Part shown: piece by piece, positions 1-11,441 of the stretch | How positions within the stretch are numbered: the stretch's first letter is position 1 | Layout of the letters: each line of letters starts with the position of its first letter | DNA from: Branchiostoma floridae | Taxonomy: Eukaryota; Chordata; Leptocardii; Amphioxiformes; Branchiostomatidae | Assembly: GCF_000003815.2 (NCBI RefSeq) | Contig: NC_049984.1 | Span: forward strand, 18,141,879-18,188,980 | DNA: 47,102 nt | Reading direction: 5' to 3' | The notes under the pieces: generated by a model | The model's database searches: none | Told to the model about the DNA's origin: nothing | What the model saw: only the letters and a program-made list of their open reading frames with translations | Made by a program: the position numbers and the translations under genes

Positions 1-145
1 TTGAGCGTTCATGGATAAATAAAGGTTCGAAGAAACAAGCCAACGGTGTCCCAATTGTTGTCTTGTGCCGCAGGCAGTGCTTTTCAGGTCGAAGGTCACT
101 CTCTGGACAAACCAGTTTACCGACGCAAGGACACAAAGTACAAGT
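1..145 (+). other. 5' flank / 5'UTR of the HSD17B8-like gene
   Basis: Sequence directly ahead of the ATG at 146. No TATA box is evident. Two pyrimidine-AG sites (near 80 and 94) could be 3' splice sites of a 5'UTR intron, so the true transcription start may lie outside the window. Confidence 0.3.
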
Positions 146-3100
146 ATGGCAGAAAGCAAAGAAGGACGATTAACAGGGCGACTGGCTCTTGTGACTGGTA
201 AGAGGAAGTTTATCACTCTCATGGATAGACCCCCTTTCCACTAGGACGGCGCTCTCGCCGCGTTCTCATCAGTTCGGCCTAAAATTTGACAGATCCGAAG
301 TTCAACGAATTTGTTCTTTGTTAGTCTGTGACCAAACCCTCTGGTCGACAGACTTTTAGTTTTGTCACGTTTACGCGCGTTCGCAGCTGTATCTGTATGT
401 TCCCGTTGTCTGAATTCTATGTGGTTTGGCACGTCCTTTGTACTGAGGTTGACGATGATGCACGTGAACTTTTTTTTGCGGCAGGTGGTTTTATTATGGA
501 TTTTATAAAAATAACACCCCTACGATTTGTTCGTCTTGCGGTGTTTTGGTCCAGATCCTCTGTATGTGGGTCATGGTGTCATTGGAATTTGTCAAGCAGA
601 TGCGTGGTGTTACCTGATCGTCAAAGTTATTCGCGTTCGCATCGGTATCTGCATGTTCCCGTTGTCGCATACGTACGTTGTTTGGCAGGTCATCTGCACT
701 GAGGTTGACGATGATGCACGTTGTTTTTTTGTGTTGTTTTTGCGGCAGTTGGTTTTATTAGGGACGCAATAAAAATAACACCCCTACAAAATGTTCATCT
801 TTCGGTGTATTAGTCCAGATCCCCTGTATATGGGTCATGCTGTAATTGAGATATTGCAAGCAGATGCGTGATGTTCGTCAATGTAACGCGCGTTCGCATC
901 TATTTCTGCATGTTCCCGTTGTCGCATACGTTTGTCGTTTGGCAGGTTCTCTACACATAGTTGGACGATGATGCAAGGTGTTTTATTTTTTCGGCAGCTG
1001 TTTTTATTATGTATGTAATAATTTCAGAAATCACCCCTGCAAATTGTACGTTTCACAGTGTATTGGCCCATGTCTGCATATGGTGCCCGTTGAGGTAATT
1101 GGGTATAGTTAAGCAGATGCGCGATATGTGCAAGAATTTTACGCGCGTTTGCTTTCTACCTCTTATTCAACAAGTTTATCCGTACTACTTTATGTACCAG
1201 CATCATGGACCCCGGGATTCACCCATTAATACTGTGTCATGCTACCTTATGGCTTCACACTAGTTAAAAACTTATCGCACAGTTCATCATCAACAGCTGT
1301 GTGTTATCGTATGTGGGACATGGGAACCGACATCTAATGTTCCACTAATGACCCTGTCAATCAAATACCTCCTGTCGCCGTTTGCAATGAAGCGTGTAAG
1401 AATTCTCGTCCCAAATGAAGTTTAGCCATATTATATTCCCGGACTTCGACTAAGAAACATCAAGGTCCTATTCCGTGCTTCATACTTATTACGTCCATAA
1501 CAGAAACATGTTAATACTTGGTGCGTTTGTCAGTCTGCCTGTCGGTCTTGTAGGTGTGTCTGTGTGTGAATGTGCCTGTGTATTAGAGTAGACCATCCGG
1601 TAACTTATCGTCACCATATCTTTTTGACTTTGGCCACATGTTATCTCACAATCCATACCTGTTTAGTAAGATTCACATGACACAGAAATATTAGGCAACT
1701 TTAGATACAACGATATATCTAACACCATGAAAAGAATCATATAGGATATAAGCACAACGTCACACACCAAAGAAGACAAAACAACCAACATATACCAGAC
1801 CGACGTCACAGACTATGTTACCTACGGTCACTTGTTCTTTTTAATTCTAGTCGTTCACAAGTCGATCGCTAAATTTTCATCGTAGCAACTTTTTGAACGC
1901 AAAATTTTCCACCCCCTCCCTCTTGCCGCGGCACTGATTAGGCTTAGGTCACTTGCAGCAAACAGATGTCTGTGGAGTTAAGTTAAGTTGTGTTTGAAAC
2001 GGCAGTGGGGGGAGGGGAGAAAAGCAGAGACATGCTTCAGAACTTAGACCCTAGGCCTTAGACGTACAAAGCGTAAAAGGTACATTATGTAGAAAACGTA
2101 ATATTCATAGTATTACGAAACTGACGGATGTCTACTACTATCACCATACGTAAATCCTTGATGATCTGTTGTTTTCAGGTGGTGGGAGTGGTATTGGCCG
2201 AGCCGTGTGCCAGGCCTTCGCTAGGGAAGGAGCCAAGGTGGTTGTTGCAGACATCAACGGCAGCGCCGCCAAGGAGACTTTGTCATTACTGCAGGGCGAT
2301 CCAAAAAGCCACCGACAGTATGAAGTTGACGTGCTATCTTCAGAGGCGGTAAGAGACGTTCGTAGAATGGGTGGTACTCAGGGCTCTAGCCAGCGTCCGT
2401 TTTTCCGTCAATTGACGGAAATTTGCTGTGTCTGACGGAAAAATTTTCAAACCAATCCGTCAACCTTGACGGACAAAAATCTTTGGTGGAAGCTACAGGA
2501 CGCTGTGGGGATGCCGTCCATGGCCGTAAAAGCCACACACTGTTTGTTTTACTATTGTTATGATTGTTGACAATGTGTGTCAGCGCCCTTTTGCATACGA
2601 TAATCTCATTAAAACCCGTTTTTCAAGGTCTCAGTTCAGTCCTTCTAATCAATTTTCGCGGTTTTCGCGACGATTGAAATTGGCTGACGGAAAAAAATTC
2701 GAGCTGGCTAAAGCCCTGGTGGTACTTCACATGCATTTAGCGTTAGCTAATTAGAGGTCGTTTGAATTGGTTTAACCCCAGTTTATCATTTGAAGAAAAA
2801 AAAAGCGCACTTTCCTTGATGATAATTCATTTGCGGTATGTCTACGATGCATTAGTTTTTGGACTATTTGCATTTTCATAACGCTTCAATTTGTTGACTA
2901 CAAATTCATATAATTCAACTAAGAACCTACCTGAAATTTTTTCCATCATGAAGTATGCAAAGAAGGTCTGAAATTATGTCATTTTTAGCTCAACCAGTTA
3001 CTTTTAAGAGCGTATCAAATGTGCCTTAACGTCGTTCTATTAACCCCATTTAGGTCCAAGAGATGTTTAAAGTGGTTTGCAGTGAGTACAAGGCGGCGCC

Positions 3101-6100
3101 TAGTATCGTGGCACCTGTGGCAGGAGGGACCCCCCTGGGGGTTGGGAATATACTGGACATGTCGGAGAAGTCCTTCAACCTCACGATAGATCTCAATCTC
3201 AAGGTTTGTCTGCTAACACACATGTTAATAAACTGACACGTATAGTTTTCCTGAAGATTTGTAAAGTAAGTTGTACGGTATCATGAACTATTCAAAGTTG
3301 AATTGGCCGAAGGTGGAAAACATAAGTTCTTTAAACTAAGTTGTTTTCAAACGAGACAATGCAACGGATAAGCAATATAGATGGCGGGCGTTTTCTGAAA
3401 AAAATTCCTGCATGAAAATAGGGAAGTTATTCAAGAAGAAAGAACTGAGTGACTGGTTCACCGTAGAGCGTAGCCCCATGTGGTCATAAGGATTTATAAA
3501 ATTGCCTAGTGTTCGCATGCGCAATTCAATGTAGTTCTTGAATCCTTTTAGAAATAATATAAGAGTTATATTAGTAGAGTACTACAGACGTACTGTACTT
3601 TAGAACTAATGCCTCTTTAGCAGACATGTTATTAATAGTTAACATATTTTTGCTCATTAAAGTCTTACTTCTCCATCTCGCTAGGGGACGTTCCTGACCG
3701 TGAAAGCTGCTGCAAAGGCGATGGTTGACAACAATGTTAACAACGGCTCTATCATCACGATATCCAGTAGGGTAGCGGAGGTATACATTTAGATATATGG
3801 ATTTTTGTTTTGCTTGGGAAAAGGCATATGATTGCAGTTTGGTGCTCATTGAAACTTCACATCAAAAGAATCACTCGTAAATTTTACAAATGCTTACCGG
3901 CTTTATAGCAACATTTCACAACTGCACATTTTCTTTCCTTCCTGTAGTGTAAGACTGAATGTTTGCTTGCAGCATATCGTCTAAATTTTCTTACTTTCTT
4001 TAGGGGGGGTCGTCGCTCGTACCTCGTACATGTCTGACAATGTCAACGGTCCTAGAGCAGCTACCTGCGGCCCATCCTTACTGCAGCGTAAGCTCCAGAT
4101 CTGATCAGCCATCAGCCAATCAGATGCTAGTATCATGCTTCTCCTCTTGTTGTTGGAGGAGACGTTACCAGCCAATCACGTTGTCCGTAGGCGGTGACGG
4201 TGATTGGCTGATGATGGACGCCAGCTGCAGGTCAATTGCTGAATACATGCAAGCGTCGGGATTGCATGTCAGGTGTTTTTCCTTTTTTTTTTTCTAAATC
4301 AGGTTCGTAGGGCCTGATGTTACCATCATGGTGATGAAGAGCGGCCCATAGCGATAACTGTAGCAGCATCTCTTCTCCCTAAGTCAGAAACATCAAGCTT
4401 AAGCAAGCTTGACTTCACTGACTCAATAGGCGAAGCAGGGGTTACGAGGCTGCTCGGGAAATTCCCTACCCCATTTTGGCCGGAATGGTTTGATCCGCCA
4501 CATCGCACCATCGCACATGTGGCGGGTTCTTTTACGTGCCCGGGGTGTGGCTCTCCCCAAACACGGGACCTCCATTTAACGTCCTATCCGAGGGACGACT
4601 CATTTTCACTTGAGTAAAGTGCCTTTCCCAAGGGCACAAGACCGGCAACACGGCAGGCGGATTCGAACCGGCGACCTCTCGGTCACGGGCCGAATACACT
4701 ACCACTGTGCTACACTTTGTTCTGTTGATGATTTTAATTAACACAGTTTCATCGATATTTTGTTTCAGACTCCTAGGGCTGGATGGTCCAGCTACATAGC
4801 GGCAAAGGCGGCCGTGCAACAATTCACCAAAGTTGCGGCATTAGAGCTGGCTGAGTAAGTAACGTTAACACATTTTACACGATGTTTAAGAGTAAATCGT
4901 AAATAGCATTCATTTCCACCTAGAAAATACAAGAAAGTCTAGATCGACATGGTTAAGCCCAGAACTATAAAATTTCGATGATTATGATAATGGCCTTCTT
5001 AAATTTAGCTTTGTTTAATTACCACGATAGTGAGAACTAAGGCTTGGCACATAGACTTTGCGGGGCTCACATTAGTCATTACAGTGGCAGTTTGAACTAT
5101 TGAGCGGATTTTGTTCAGTACTTTTGCTAAAGTACTATCACGTTCTTTTGGTACAGTATGAGAACTCACCGTGGTTCATCTGTTACAGACATGGCATCCG
5201 ATGTAATTCTGTTCTTCCGGGAGCAACCAGAACGCCTTTCTTGGACCAACTTACAGGCAAGGGAGGGCCACTTCAAGACCACTACAAAGCATCGGTAAGT
5301 AAGAGAAATCGTTTGTATTACCACCATTGTCGTCATGACATGTTGTTAACCATATTTGCAAACTCATTTACAGTGTCTTTTATGTACCTCTCAATGTTTG
5401 ATTCATGACAATTATGTTGTATTTTTGTATGCTGCTTTTTATTCTGTCAGGGAAAACCGATTTGTTAATCAGAACTCTAGTTTTGTAATTGTTGCCATAG
5501 TTTCAAAACCCCCTCACCATTTCTTCCCAACTACAGAGTGGAACCGGGATACCCATGGGTCGATTTGCCGAGCCGAATGGTACGTTTTGTTCGTTTTCCA
5601 AGTTTTAAGGCTTTCATCACTTCTTAACATTATTGTGAATGGAGGACTTTAAAAAAGCGAACATGATCTATTCACTGTGTCCAAATGTTCATTCAACGAA
5701 ACCGATAGAACCACTCTGTTTAGAGAAGCCACAAAGACTTATCATCCCAACTTCCCCACATTGACAGACGAACAGAAAGCCAACGTTCTCTTGAAATCAC
5801 AGATCCCACAAATTTTAGAAAAGGTGGGGCTTTTCGTCTCCCTCTGCTTCCAAAAAAGAAGTCAAACCCAACCTGTTTAGAAATAGCCAACACTAGTATT
5901 AGAGTAGAATATTATTCATGACTGTCCATTGTCACTATTTTATACCATGTACTTACAATTAGCCCTCGGACACGAACTTGCAAATAAACTTCTATCATTA
6001 TAATTGACTACAAACAACATACGAATCGTTGCACAAATGAGTTTTTACCGCTTGTTTATTGTATTAAACTTCTATTACAAATAGAAGTCGCCAATGTCAT

Positions 6101-6164
6101 CACTTTTCTGGCCTCGGATGAGAGCAGCTATGTAAGCGGGGCGTCCATAAAGGTGTCAGGTTAG
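146..6164 (+). CDS. HSD17B8: HSD17B8-like short-chain dehydrogenase, 8 exons
   Basis: Exons: 146-197, 2179-2348, 3054-3203, 3685-3780, 4769-4854, 5189-5294, 5537-5579, 6085-6164. All introns are GT-AG, phases agree, and the joined length is 783 nt, giving 260 residues plus TAG; the human protein is 261. Rossmann motif TGGGSGIG at residues 17-24 and Asp42 after strand 2 (NAD preference). The tetrad is Asn122, Ser152, Tyr165, Lys169 (YIAAK), followed by [11 protein letters not shown] at 186-196, which is very typical of HSD17B8. Family role: NAD-dependent oxidation of estradiol/testosterone and 3-ketoacyl-ACP reductase partner of CBR4 in mitochondrial fatty-acid synthesis. Oddity: the usual N-A-G after strand 4 reads PVAG (95-98), in a stretch slightly longer than usual. 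The exon 4 donor was placed at 3781 because it keeps S152-Y165 spacing at 13. No polyA signal was recognised nearby. Exons are directly visible; exact orthology is inferred. Confidence 0.9.
228..345. mobile_element. MITE fragment, CCCCCTTTCCACTAG family
   Basis: Starts with CCCCCTTTCCACTAG and a GC-rich subterminal block, then GGCCTAAAATTTGACA and TTCAACGAATTTGTTC. The same order of blocks occurs at 13188-13405 (in part inverted), and the internal block recurs near 22440. It is a relic in intron 1; no target-site duplication can be defined. Confidence 0.5.
372..1160. repeat. Tandem repeat, about 256-bp unit, three diverged copies, intron 1
   Basis: The landmark GCGTTCGC (GCGTTTGC in the last) ends at 384, 640, 897 and 1152, giving periods of 256, 257 and 255. 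Other blocks recur in the same order: CATGTTCCCGTTGTCGCATACG, split over units; GACGATGATGCA; AAAATAACACCCCTAC; GCAGATGCG. Copies decay from left to right. Open frames here are by-products of the repeat. From 1161 to 2178 the rest of the intron shows nothing recognisable. Confidence 0.85.
4325..4715 (-). mobile_element. tRNA-derived SINE, intron 4
   Basis: Read on the minus strand, it starts with a tRNA-like head: a box A-like TAGCACAGTGGTAGTGT and box B GGTTCGAATCC. A body follows with TGCCCTTGGGAAAGGCACTT, then GTCCCTCGGATAGGACG and TTAAATGGAGGTCCCG. The same body is on the plus strand near 30230-30350. The right boundary is the tRNA head; the left boundary is approximate. It is not a functional tRNA, because the cloverleaf is incomplete and a long non-tRNA body is attached. 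Confidence 0.7.
5643..5880 (+). pseudogene. LINE ORF2 C-terminal fragment, intron 7
   Basis: An open frame of 67 codons ends at 5880. It resembles the extreme C-terminus of LINE reverse transcriptases: [16 protein letters not shown], then [17 protein letters not shown] and a basic end. This is the region after the thumb where such proteins show a conserved 'F..L...EK...LL.S..P.....VG.F...CF' pattern. It has no upstream RT domain in frame, so it is a 5'-truncated insertion within the HSD17B8-like intron. It could be mistaken for an extra exon but does not fit the gene's phases or family. Confidence 0.5.
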
Positions 6165-6324
6165 TAGACTCCGCCAGAGGGCTCTGCTCATGTACACACA
6201 GATTCAACGTTCTACGGAAGTGTCACTACAGCATCTAGTTAAGTATATAAACATTGGTTGATTTAGATAAATAGCAAAGTTATAATTACACACCTCCGTT
6301 TGGTATCTTCCTCAGCTGCAGTGC

Positions 6325-6615
6325 GAAGTATCTGTATCTGTATCTATATAGCCGGTATAACCGCCCTTCGGCGTAACACACCAGCTTCGCAGCAGCAGCT
6401 GGTTATATTACACTGAACGATCCGTCACACCTAACTTCTGCACATCTATCTGCAAGCGTTCTTTAAAACTATCCAGAGAAGATGCTGCTACTGTGTACAA
6501 CCAGTCTATATCAAAATGAGTTAGGTGGCATGGTGTTTTACCTATTAAACCGAAACGTAATTCTCCATCCAAACTATGAAATTCAAATGACAGTAATAAT
6601 TTGCGAGTCGACAAC
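6325..6615 (-). pseudogene. LINE 3' end fragment with GATACA tail
   Basis: On the minus strand, a 68-codon frame ends with VAASSLDSFKERLQ, the usual '(A/V)xSLDxFKxRL' close of CR1/L2-type reverse transcriptases. A short 3'UTR follows with a GGGCGGTTATACCGGC block and a terminal run of GATACA units at about 6328-6350. A 5'-truncated, dead insertion just downstream of the HSD17B8-like stop codon. Confidence 0.55.
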
Positions 6616-7407
6616 TCAAAGATGCCCGTCTTTACACTTGGGACATATGCAAGGACGGGGTATAGGGACTAGGGTGTATAAGTCTCGCAAAACATTTTCT
6701 TTATGTATAATTTTTCTCTTTTCAGGGGGGTTGCAGTGAATGCTGTATGCTGTTTGTGGCGTGAGGACGACACGTGAGATACTAGTAGCAGGAGATTAAC
6801 ATAGGTGGCGGGAATGAAACTGGAGATCGGTATATTATAGAGGGGTGGGTTTGAGGGCATAACAATACGAAATCGGACCAGAATCAGAGGATATCTGGAG
6901 GAATCGCAGGTCATACTCTTACCTCTGCCATTACAATATAGCATGGGTTACATTTTACCCCGTAAGAAAGATTTAATCCGCAACAGATCGGGAACATTCT
7001 CAGGACAATCGTCAACATGTCGCACAGAATTCGCGAGTCTTAAAAAAAAAGAAAGGTTGTGAAGATTGCTATAGATCCTGGTTTATAGTTTCTCTACATG
7101 AAAAGCTATTTCTGTGGTCATTTAGATAGATCACAGAACACTTATATATACAAGTACAGTAAGCAGTGTTATGTTCGGATATAAATTACAGTCTTGTTTT
7201 TGGTGCGCGATGTGCATACGATAGATAGAGAATCCCTGGATGAATTGAGACGCCATCTTTTTATGTTAGAAATATTCATAACTAATGTAAGGTAGGTTGG
7301 TGTGGGTTGTATTTGCTGAGGGTGTACTACGAGCTATAACTCAGTATCGATCTTTCATTTTCATTTGAGTACTTGTCTATTTTCGTGACTACTATACTTA
7401 GATATGA
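6616..7407. other. Intergenic stretch, no recognised feature
   Basis: No open frame or repeat that I recognise. AT-rich with scattered stops on both strands. Confidence 0.4.
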
Positions 7408-7411
7408 TTAA

Positions 7412-8351
7412 CCCTCATCCGACCGTATGGGGTCATTTTGACCCCAGGCGTATATTTTAATCTGCCATAGCAACATTTTGCATCAGAGAAAAAATTCCTT
7501 CCAAGAATTTGTTTGTTTACATGTCTTACAACATCTACCAATTTTTCACCGAGTTTTGCCCATTATTGTATAAGCTATACTTGAAAGTCTGTGTCTTGTT
7601 CGGTGGGGTCAAAAATGGCCCCAGCCAATTATGAATCATTAATTACATAAATATCAAGACATTTTAATAAAATAACAGGCATTCCTCATCATTGCTATTA
7701 CAGCAACAAGTTATAGTTGCTTAGATAGTAAACACCGAATATTTTGAAAGAAATTTAGTATTTTACTGTAAAACACAGTTTTTCGACGTTCTGCATAAAT
7801 TATGATAATTCACACTAATTACCTATGCTAATGAAAGTGAAAATGTTTCTAATTAATTAAAAAAACAATATATGGACAGAATGTGCAGAAGGAACCTACA
7901 AGAAAGATCTTTGCGGGAAAATAGACAAGGGTTATCGTATGTATGTCTCTAGATGGCGGAATATGGTGCATAATTAAGTAATAAATTCGTTACTTTTCAC
8001 CAATATTGTATTTTTTCTTGTTAAATAACATTATTATGCTATCAGTACTATTGCATCATCACAATTATTGTTTAGAAATTGATAAGACAAAACATTGTTT
8101 AAGTAAGTTGAGTATGGTAGATTTTCAGAGCAAATGTGGTTTCTCCTCATTTTCTGCATAAATTATGATAATGAGTAATAACTACTGACACCAAAACTTG
8201 TCAAAATATTTTTCATAGATTAGTGAAACAGTAAATACATAGAAATGACAAAATAAGCCAGCAGAAATATGTCTATGAGCAAAACAAAATGGGGTCAAAA
8301 ATGACCCCATACGGTCAGATTCGTCGTCAAAATGTACCGGTCGGATGAGGG
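7412..8351. mobile_element. Non-autonomous piggyBac-like element, TTAA target site
   Basis: Ends are CCCTCATCCGACCG on the left and its exact inverse on the right, each flanked by TTAA (7408-7411 and 8352-8355). TTAA duplication plus a CCC terminus is the piggyBac signature. A second inner inverted block (TATGGGGTCATTTTTGACCCCA-like) sits just inside each end, with a 35-bp offset on the right. The interior is AT-rich with no transposase frame. GCATAAATTATGATAAT occurs twice inside (near 7793 and 8156). Confidence 0.8.
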
Positions 8352-8355
8352 TTAA

Positions 8356-9139
8356 GAAGGACATGTCATAATTATGGTGTGCTCCATGAAAAAAAAAACA
8401 TACATGACGATGGCATACCTGTATGTAACGGAGAGGAAAATAAACAGATGTCAATGATGCAAACAAAGGCCTTTATGTATTGAAGAAGGACATACATGTA
8501 CCAGTCCCAGTAGACTCACCATAATCGATTATGAGTGGCTATCCATCACATGTACTGTACTACCTTTACTTTTACTTTCTATGTTTGAAAGTTATGTAGA
8601 AATGAAGATTATCAGGCATAGATGAGGCACAATTTGCATAATCAACAAAATGGCAGCCTTCTGGGTCAGTAAAAGTCTTTCGCACTTGAACACACGTAAT
8701 TTGGAGAAGATGTTAAAGGATTATGCAAATGAAGACCTACTTTGAATAGTAGATGTTAACATCATCATAACTTTCCATAACAGCTCATGAGAAAATAGTT
8801 ATTGACGAAGGCATGAAGACGTGTTTTTATTCGGTGTGTGTGTTTCTGCAGGTAATCTTCTACCCGGACTGTACATGTATAGTAAAGGACACACTCTTGA
8901 TGCTTAATAACATTTGACTGACAGTATACGTTGCTTGCAATTGTTGACCATGGTAATGTACGAACGTACTTCAATACAACAACGCTCCATACTTGAATGT
9001 TGATTTCTTATCTCTCTTAGATCCTTCCACAACTATAAATTTTGCATCTACAAACAGGAGATTGGTAACCTTGTATTTCATCAAAACGCCTTTTTATCTA
9101 AAATGACCCCCCCCACACACACACATAGTAATTTCATGA
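8356..9139. other. Intergenic; possible 3'UTR of death-domain gene
   Basis: This lies downstream of the minus-strand stop codon at 9140. A minus-strand AATAAA occurs at 8826-8831, about 310 nt past the stop, and could end a 3'UTR. A short CA run is at 9112-9126. Nothing else is recognisable. Confidence 0.3.
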
Positions 9140-10209
9140 CTACAATTCTTGATGGACCTTAGCTACAACGTCGTCTATATCCTGTGCGACCGATTTTAAC
9201 CCCGCTTGCACGAGAGCAACCTTTAAGAGTTCGACGGTGGCTTCTCTTCCATTCCTCTGGTGCCACCTGTGCAGAATCTCCCTACATTTGTCCTTGTCGT
9301 CACGATGCCGGATGTTGTGGTCCACCACTTGGATATCCTCGAAGGAGAATCCAAGTTTTTCCGCCAGATCCTTCCACCTGATGCCCACTTTTTTCACAAT
9401 CATGCCAAAATGTTTCGTCACATCCGGTGTCTCTGCATTTATATATATGATGAAAGAAAACAACATGTCAAAGGCTTTCTTTACATAGTGTATGACGAAG
9501 TGCTGCCCGACGGCAAATTGCAAACAAAACAAAACAAAACAAGTACAATTGATGAAAAACTATTACACTATGGACCATTTAGCTGCTATAATTTCAATCG
9601 CCAATGTTATAGATTTATAATTATATATAAACATGTTGGTTTGTCTTCTCTTTTGGTGGTTTATTTTGGTCAGTTCCGTATCTATTGTGCTACAGGTAAC
9701 AATGTTTCAAGCTCATAGTTTAGCTATGAAAATACATCTAGTGTCTTTTCGGCTGAAACGTGTCTAGATGGAGGCTTTGGGTAGTTTCATATCTGGCTTA
9801 TTAACATCTAATAAGGTAAGGAATAGATTTGCACCTGGACTTGGAGTTGGAGTGGATGGTTCCCCTATATCACCTAGCATTTCGAGTTCTATGTATAAAA
9901 CATTACATTGTTTTTAGTTGCTATAATTTTAAAGTTCATAAACGACATTATGATAATGTATTTGCAAATTGAGCTGCAATTGCAAATGATTAATATCTCA
10001 TGGGTTTTCTGATCACTTTAATTTAAAAAATATGAAAGTCTTACTATCTTATAATACTACTTTGTAATTGCAACCAGATCGATAACATACGTTCAATATT
10101 GGTCACCATAAAGATGGTATTCATTACCATTTGAGTCCGGGCCGTAGAATGTCCACAGTAACACAGACAGCAATACCGCGAGTATGACAATTCCGCACAG
10201 TATTCCGCA
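9140..10209 (-). CDS. Membrane-anchored death-domain protein, last two exons
   Basis: Two exons are supported. Exon 10128-10209 (82 nt, phase 0 in, phase 1 out) follows a TTTTTTCTCTTTCACAG acceptor and encodes one transmembrane helix, CGILCGIVILAVLLSVLLW, then TFYGPDSN. Its donor at 10127 joins, in phase, to exon 9140-9432, preceded by AAATGCAG. The last exon encodes a death domain: six-helix pattern with KHFGMIVKKVGIRWKDLAEKL, split here from FSFEDIQVVD and ILHRWHQRNGREATVELLKV, then a short tail ending in TAG. Death domains bind other death domains (FADD, MyD88, TRADD or UNC5-like assemblies). The TM-then-DD order puts the domain in the cytosol, as in TNF receptors, but no cysteine-rich ectodomain was found, so the receptor class is open. 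Death-domain call very strong; joining of the exons is inferred from phase. Confidence 0.75.
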
Positions 10210-10248
10210 CTGTGAAAGAGAAAAAAACATGTAAGCCTAATGTAGTAA

Positions 10249-10441
10249 TGCCCCCCCCCCCTCACATTAGGCGAAAATCGATCTGACGACGAGTTTGCGA
10301 GCTCTAAATTACGAGGAGGCATGACCCTGACGGGAAGGGGGGAACTCTGACATTTCTTCGTCGGCAGCAGGGTCATACCTCCTCGTAATTTAGGGCTCGC
10401 AGACTCGTCGTCCGATCGATTTTCGCCTAATGTGATGGGGG
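10249..10441. mobile_element. Foldback MITE, CACATTAGGCGAAAATCGATC family
   Basis: Both ends read CCCCC...CACATTAGGCGAAAATCGATC inward, and the arms continue as near-perfect inverse copies (CTAAATTACGAGGAGG) for about 80 bp around a short centre. Related ends occur at 24747-25557 and 25998-26225. The left end has a C homopolymer, a likely sequencing weak spot. It lies in the intron just upstream of the TM exon. Confidence 0.7.
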
Positions 10442-10556
10442 TATTAGGAAGATTTGAACAAATCGATTTTTAGAATGTTTTTTTTAGACCAGCATCAAAC
10501 CACCTTCCTATCCAATAGCCTTATGTTTCTGGATCAATTACCCGCTTTCACTCGGT

Positions 10557-10930
10557 GTGTATGGTGATGACGTAACGTATGTCCATCCTCCTAACGCCCG
10601 GTCCCCAACGGCATTACCTTATGGGGCCCTGCTATCCCATGCCCTATCCGTGGTTATTATGATTGTCGCCACAAACAAGCTGTCAACCAACCAGAGAATA
10701 GGCCTTTCTTGGGCTTGTTGTTGTCGCAAGCTGTCTCGCAAAGGCCGCTGGGAAGCTACCAGCCAATCATGTTACGTCTTACATAGCACCATCCTCCTAC
10801 GCCCGATCCCCAACGGCTGACTGCCCATATAAGGGCAAGTTCATTAATATTTATAAGTAGGGCGGTCCCTAACTGGTCTGAGTACACAAGGTAGCAGAGG
10901 TAACACAGGAAGTTTTGACACGACTATGGT
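10557..10930 (+). repeat. Direct repeat with CCAAT/TATA-like motifs
   Basis: The block CATCCTCCTA(A)CGCCC(A/G)(G/A)TCCCCAACGGC occurs at about 10584 and again at about 10791, each preceded by a TTACG/TAACG-containing run. The second copy is followed by CCCATATAAGGGC, a possible TATA box, and CCAATCA lies at 10763. An ATG at 10925 opens only 14 codons. It may be a promoter for an unannotated plus-strand transcript or just a duplicated repeat. Confidence 0.3.
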
Positions 10931-11323
10931 TCCTCTGCGTAGGAGAATGCGTATATCCTGTGACCGATAACTACCGAATAAACCCATCAAGTGGCCAGGC
11001 GTTTGGTCACTTTAAAGACCGAGCTCGAGTGGTATATATAATCATATGGCCACTGATTCCTTGCACTTTCGAGACCCAGTTTTTTTTACCGCCTGATACC
11101 TCAGGTGGTGCTGTTAACAGATACGGTCTTAAATGTAAAATATTTGCACTATATATACAGGTAGTGCTTGGTTGTGTACAATTTTGTTGCTGCTTTCCAA
11201 TAACTTACCAACGTGATGAAACTGTTCACGAATCATGTAGCCCATTCAAACTGCCACGGACATTGTTGAAAGCGTGAAATCACATTTGTCTTACAAGTGT
11301 GACTATTCACAAACCGTATACTT

Positions 11324-11441
11324 ACTGTTACAAATAAACCTTTGCCGAAGTCTGACCCATGTCCATGTCTTTGTAAAGTCTGATGTTCTCCTAGGCTTGT
11401 TGGCTTTGGTACAGTTGTGTCCGAGACGGCGAAATCTTCAT
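11324..11441 (-). CDS. Possible upstream exon of the death-domain gene
   Basis: On the minus strand an open stretch follows a TTGTTGGTCCCAG acceptor (exon start about 11441) and ends at a good donor, ACA|GTAAGTA. It ends in phase 0, as needed to join the TM exon at 10209. The peptide is hydrophilic (SDTTVPKPTSLGEHQTLQ in its middle), as expected for a stalk before the membrane. Without splicing, the same frame runs on to a stop at 11233. A further hydrophobic stretch ending YAWRRKTF (about 11535-11605) would join in phase, but would give a second membrane segment, so the structure is uncertain. Confidence 0.3.

Noticed and set aside
4009-4260. Cluster of CCAAT boxes in intron 4 as an enhancer
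   Set aside because: The CCAATCA motifs are arranged as an inverted repeat (CATCAGCCAATCA / TGATTGGCTGATG), so a degraded foldback element is as likely.
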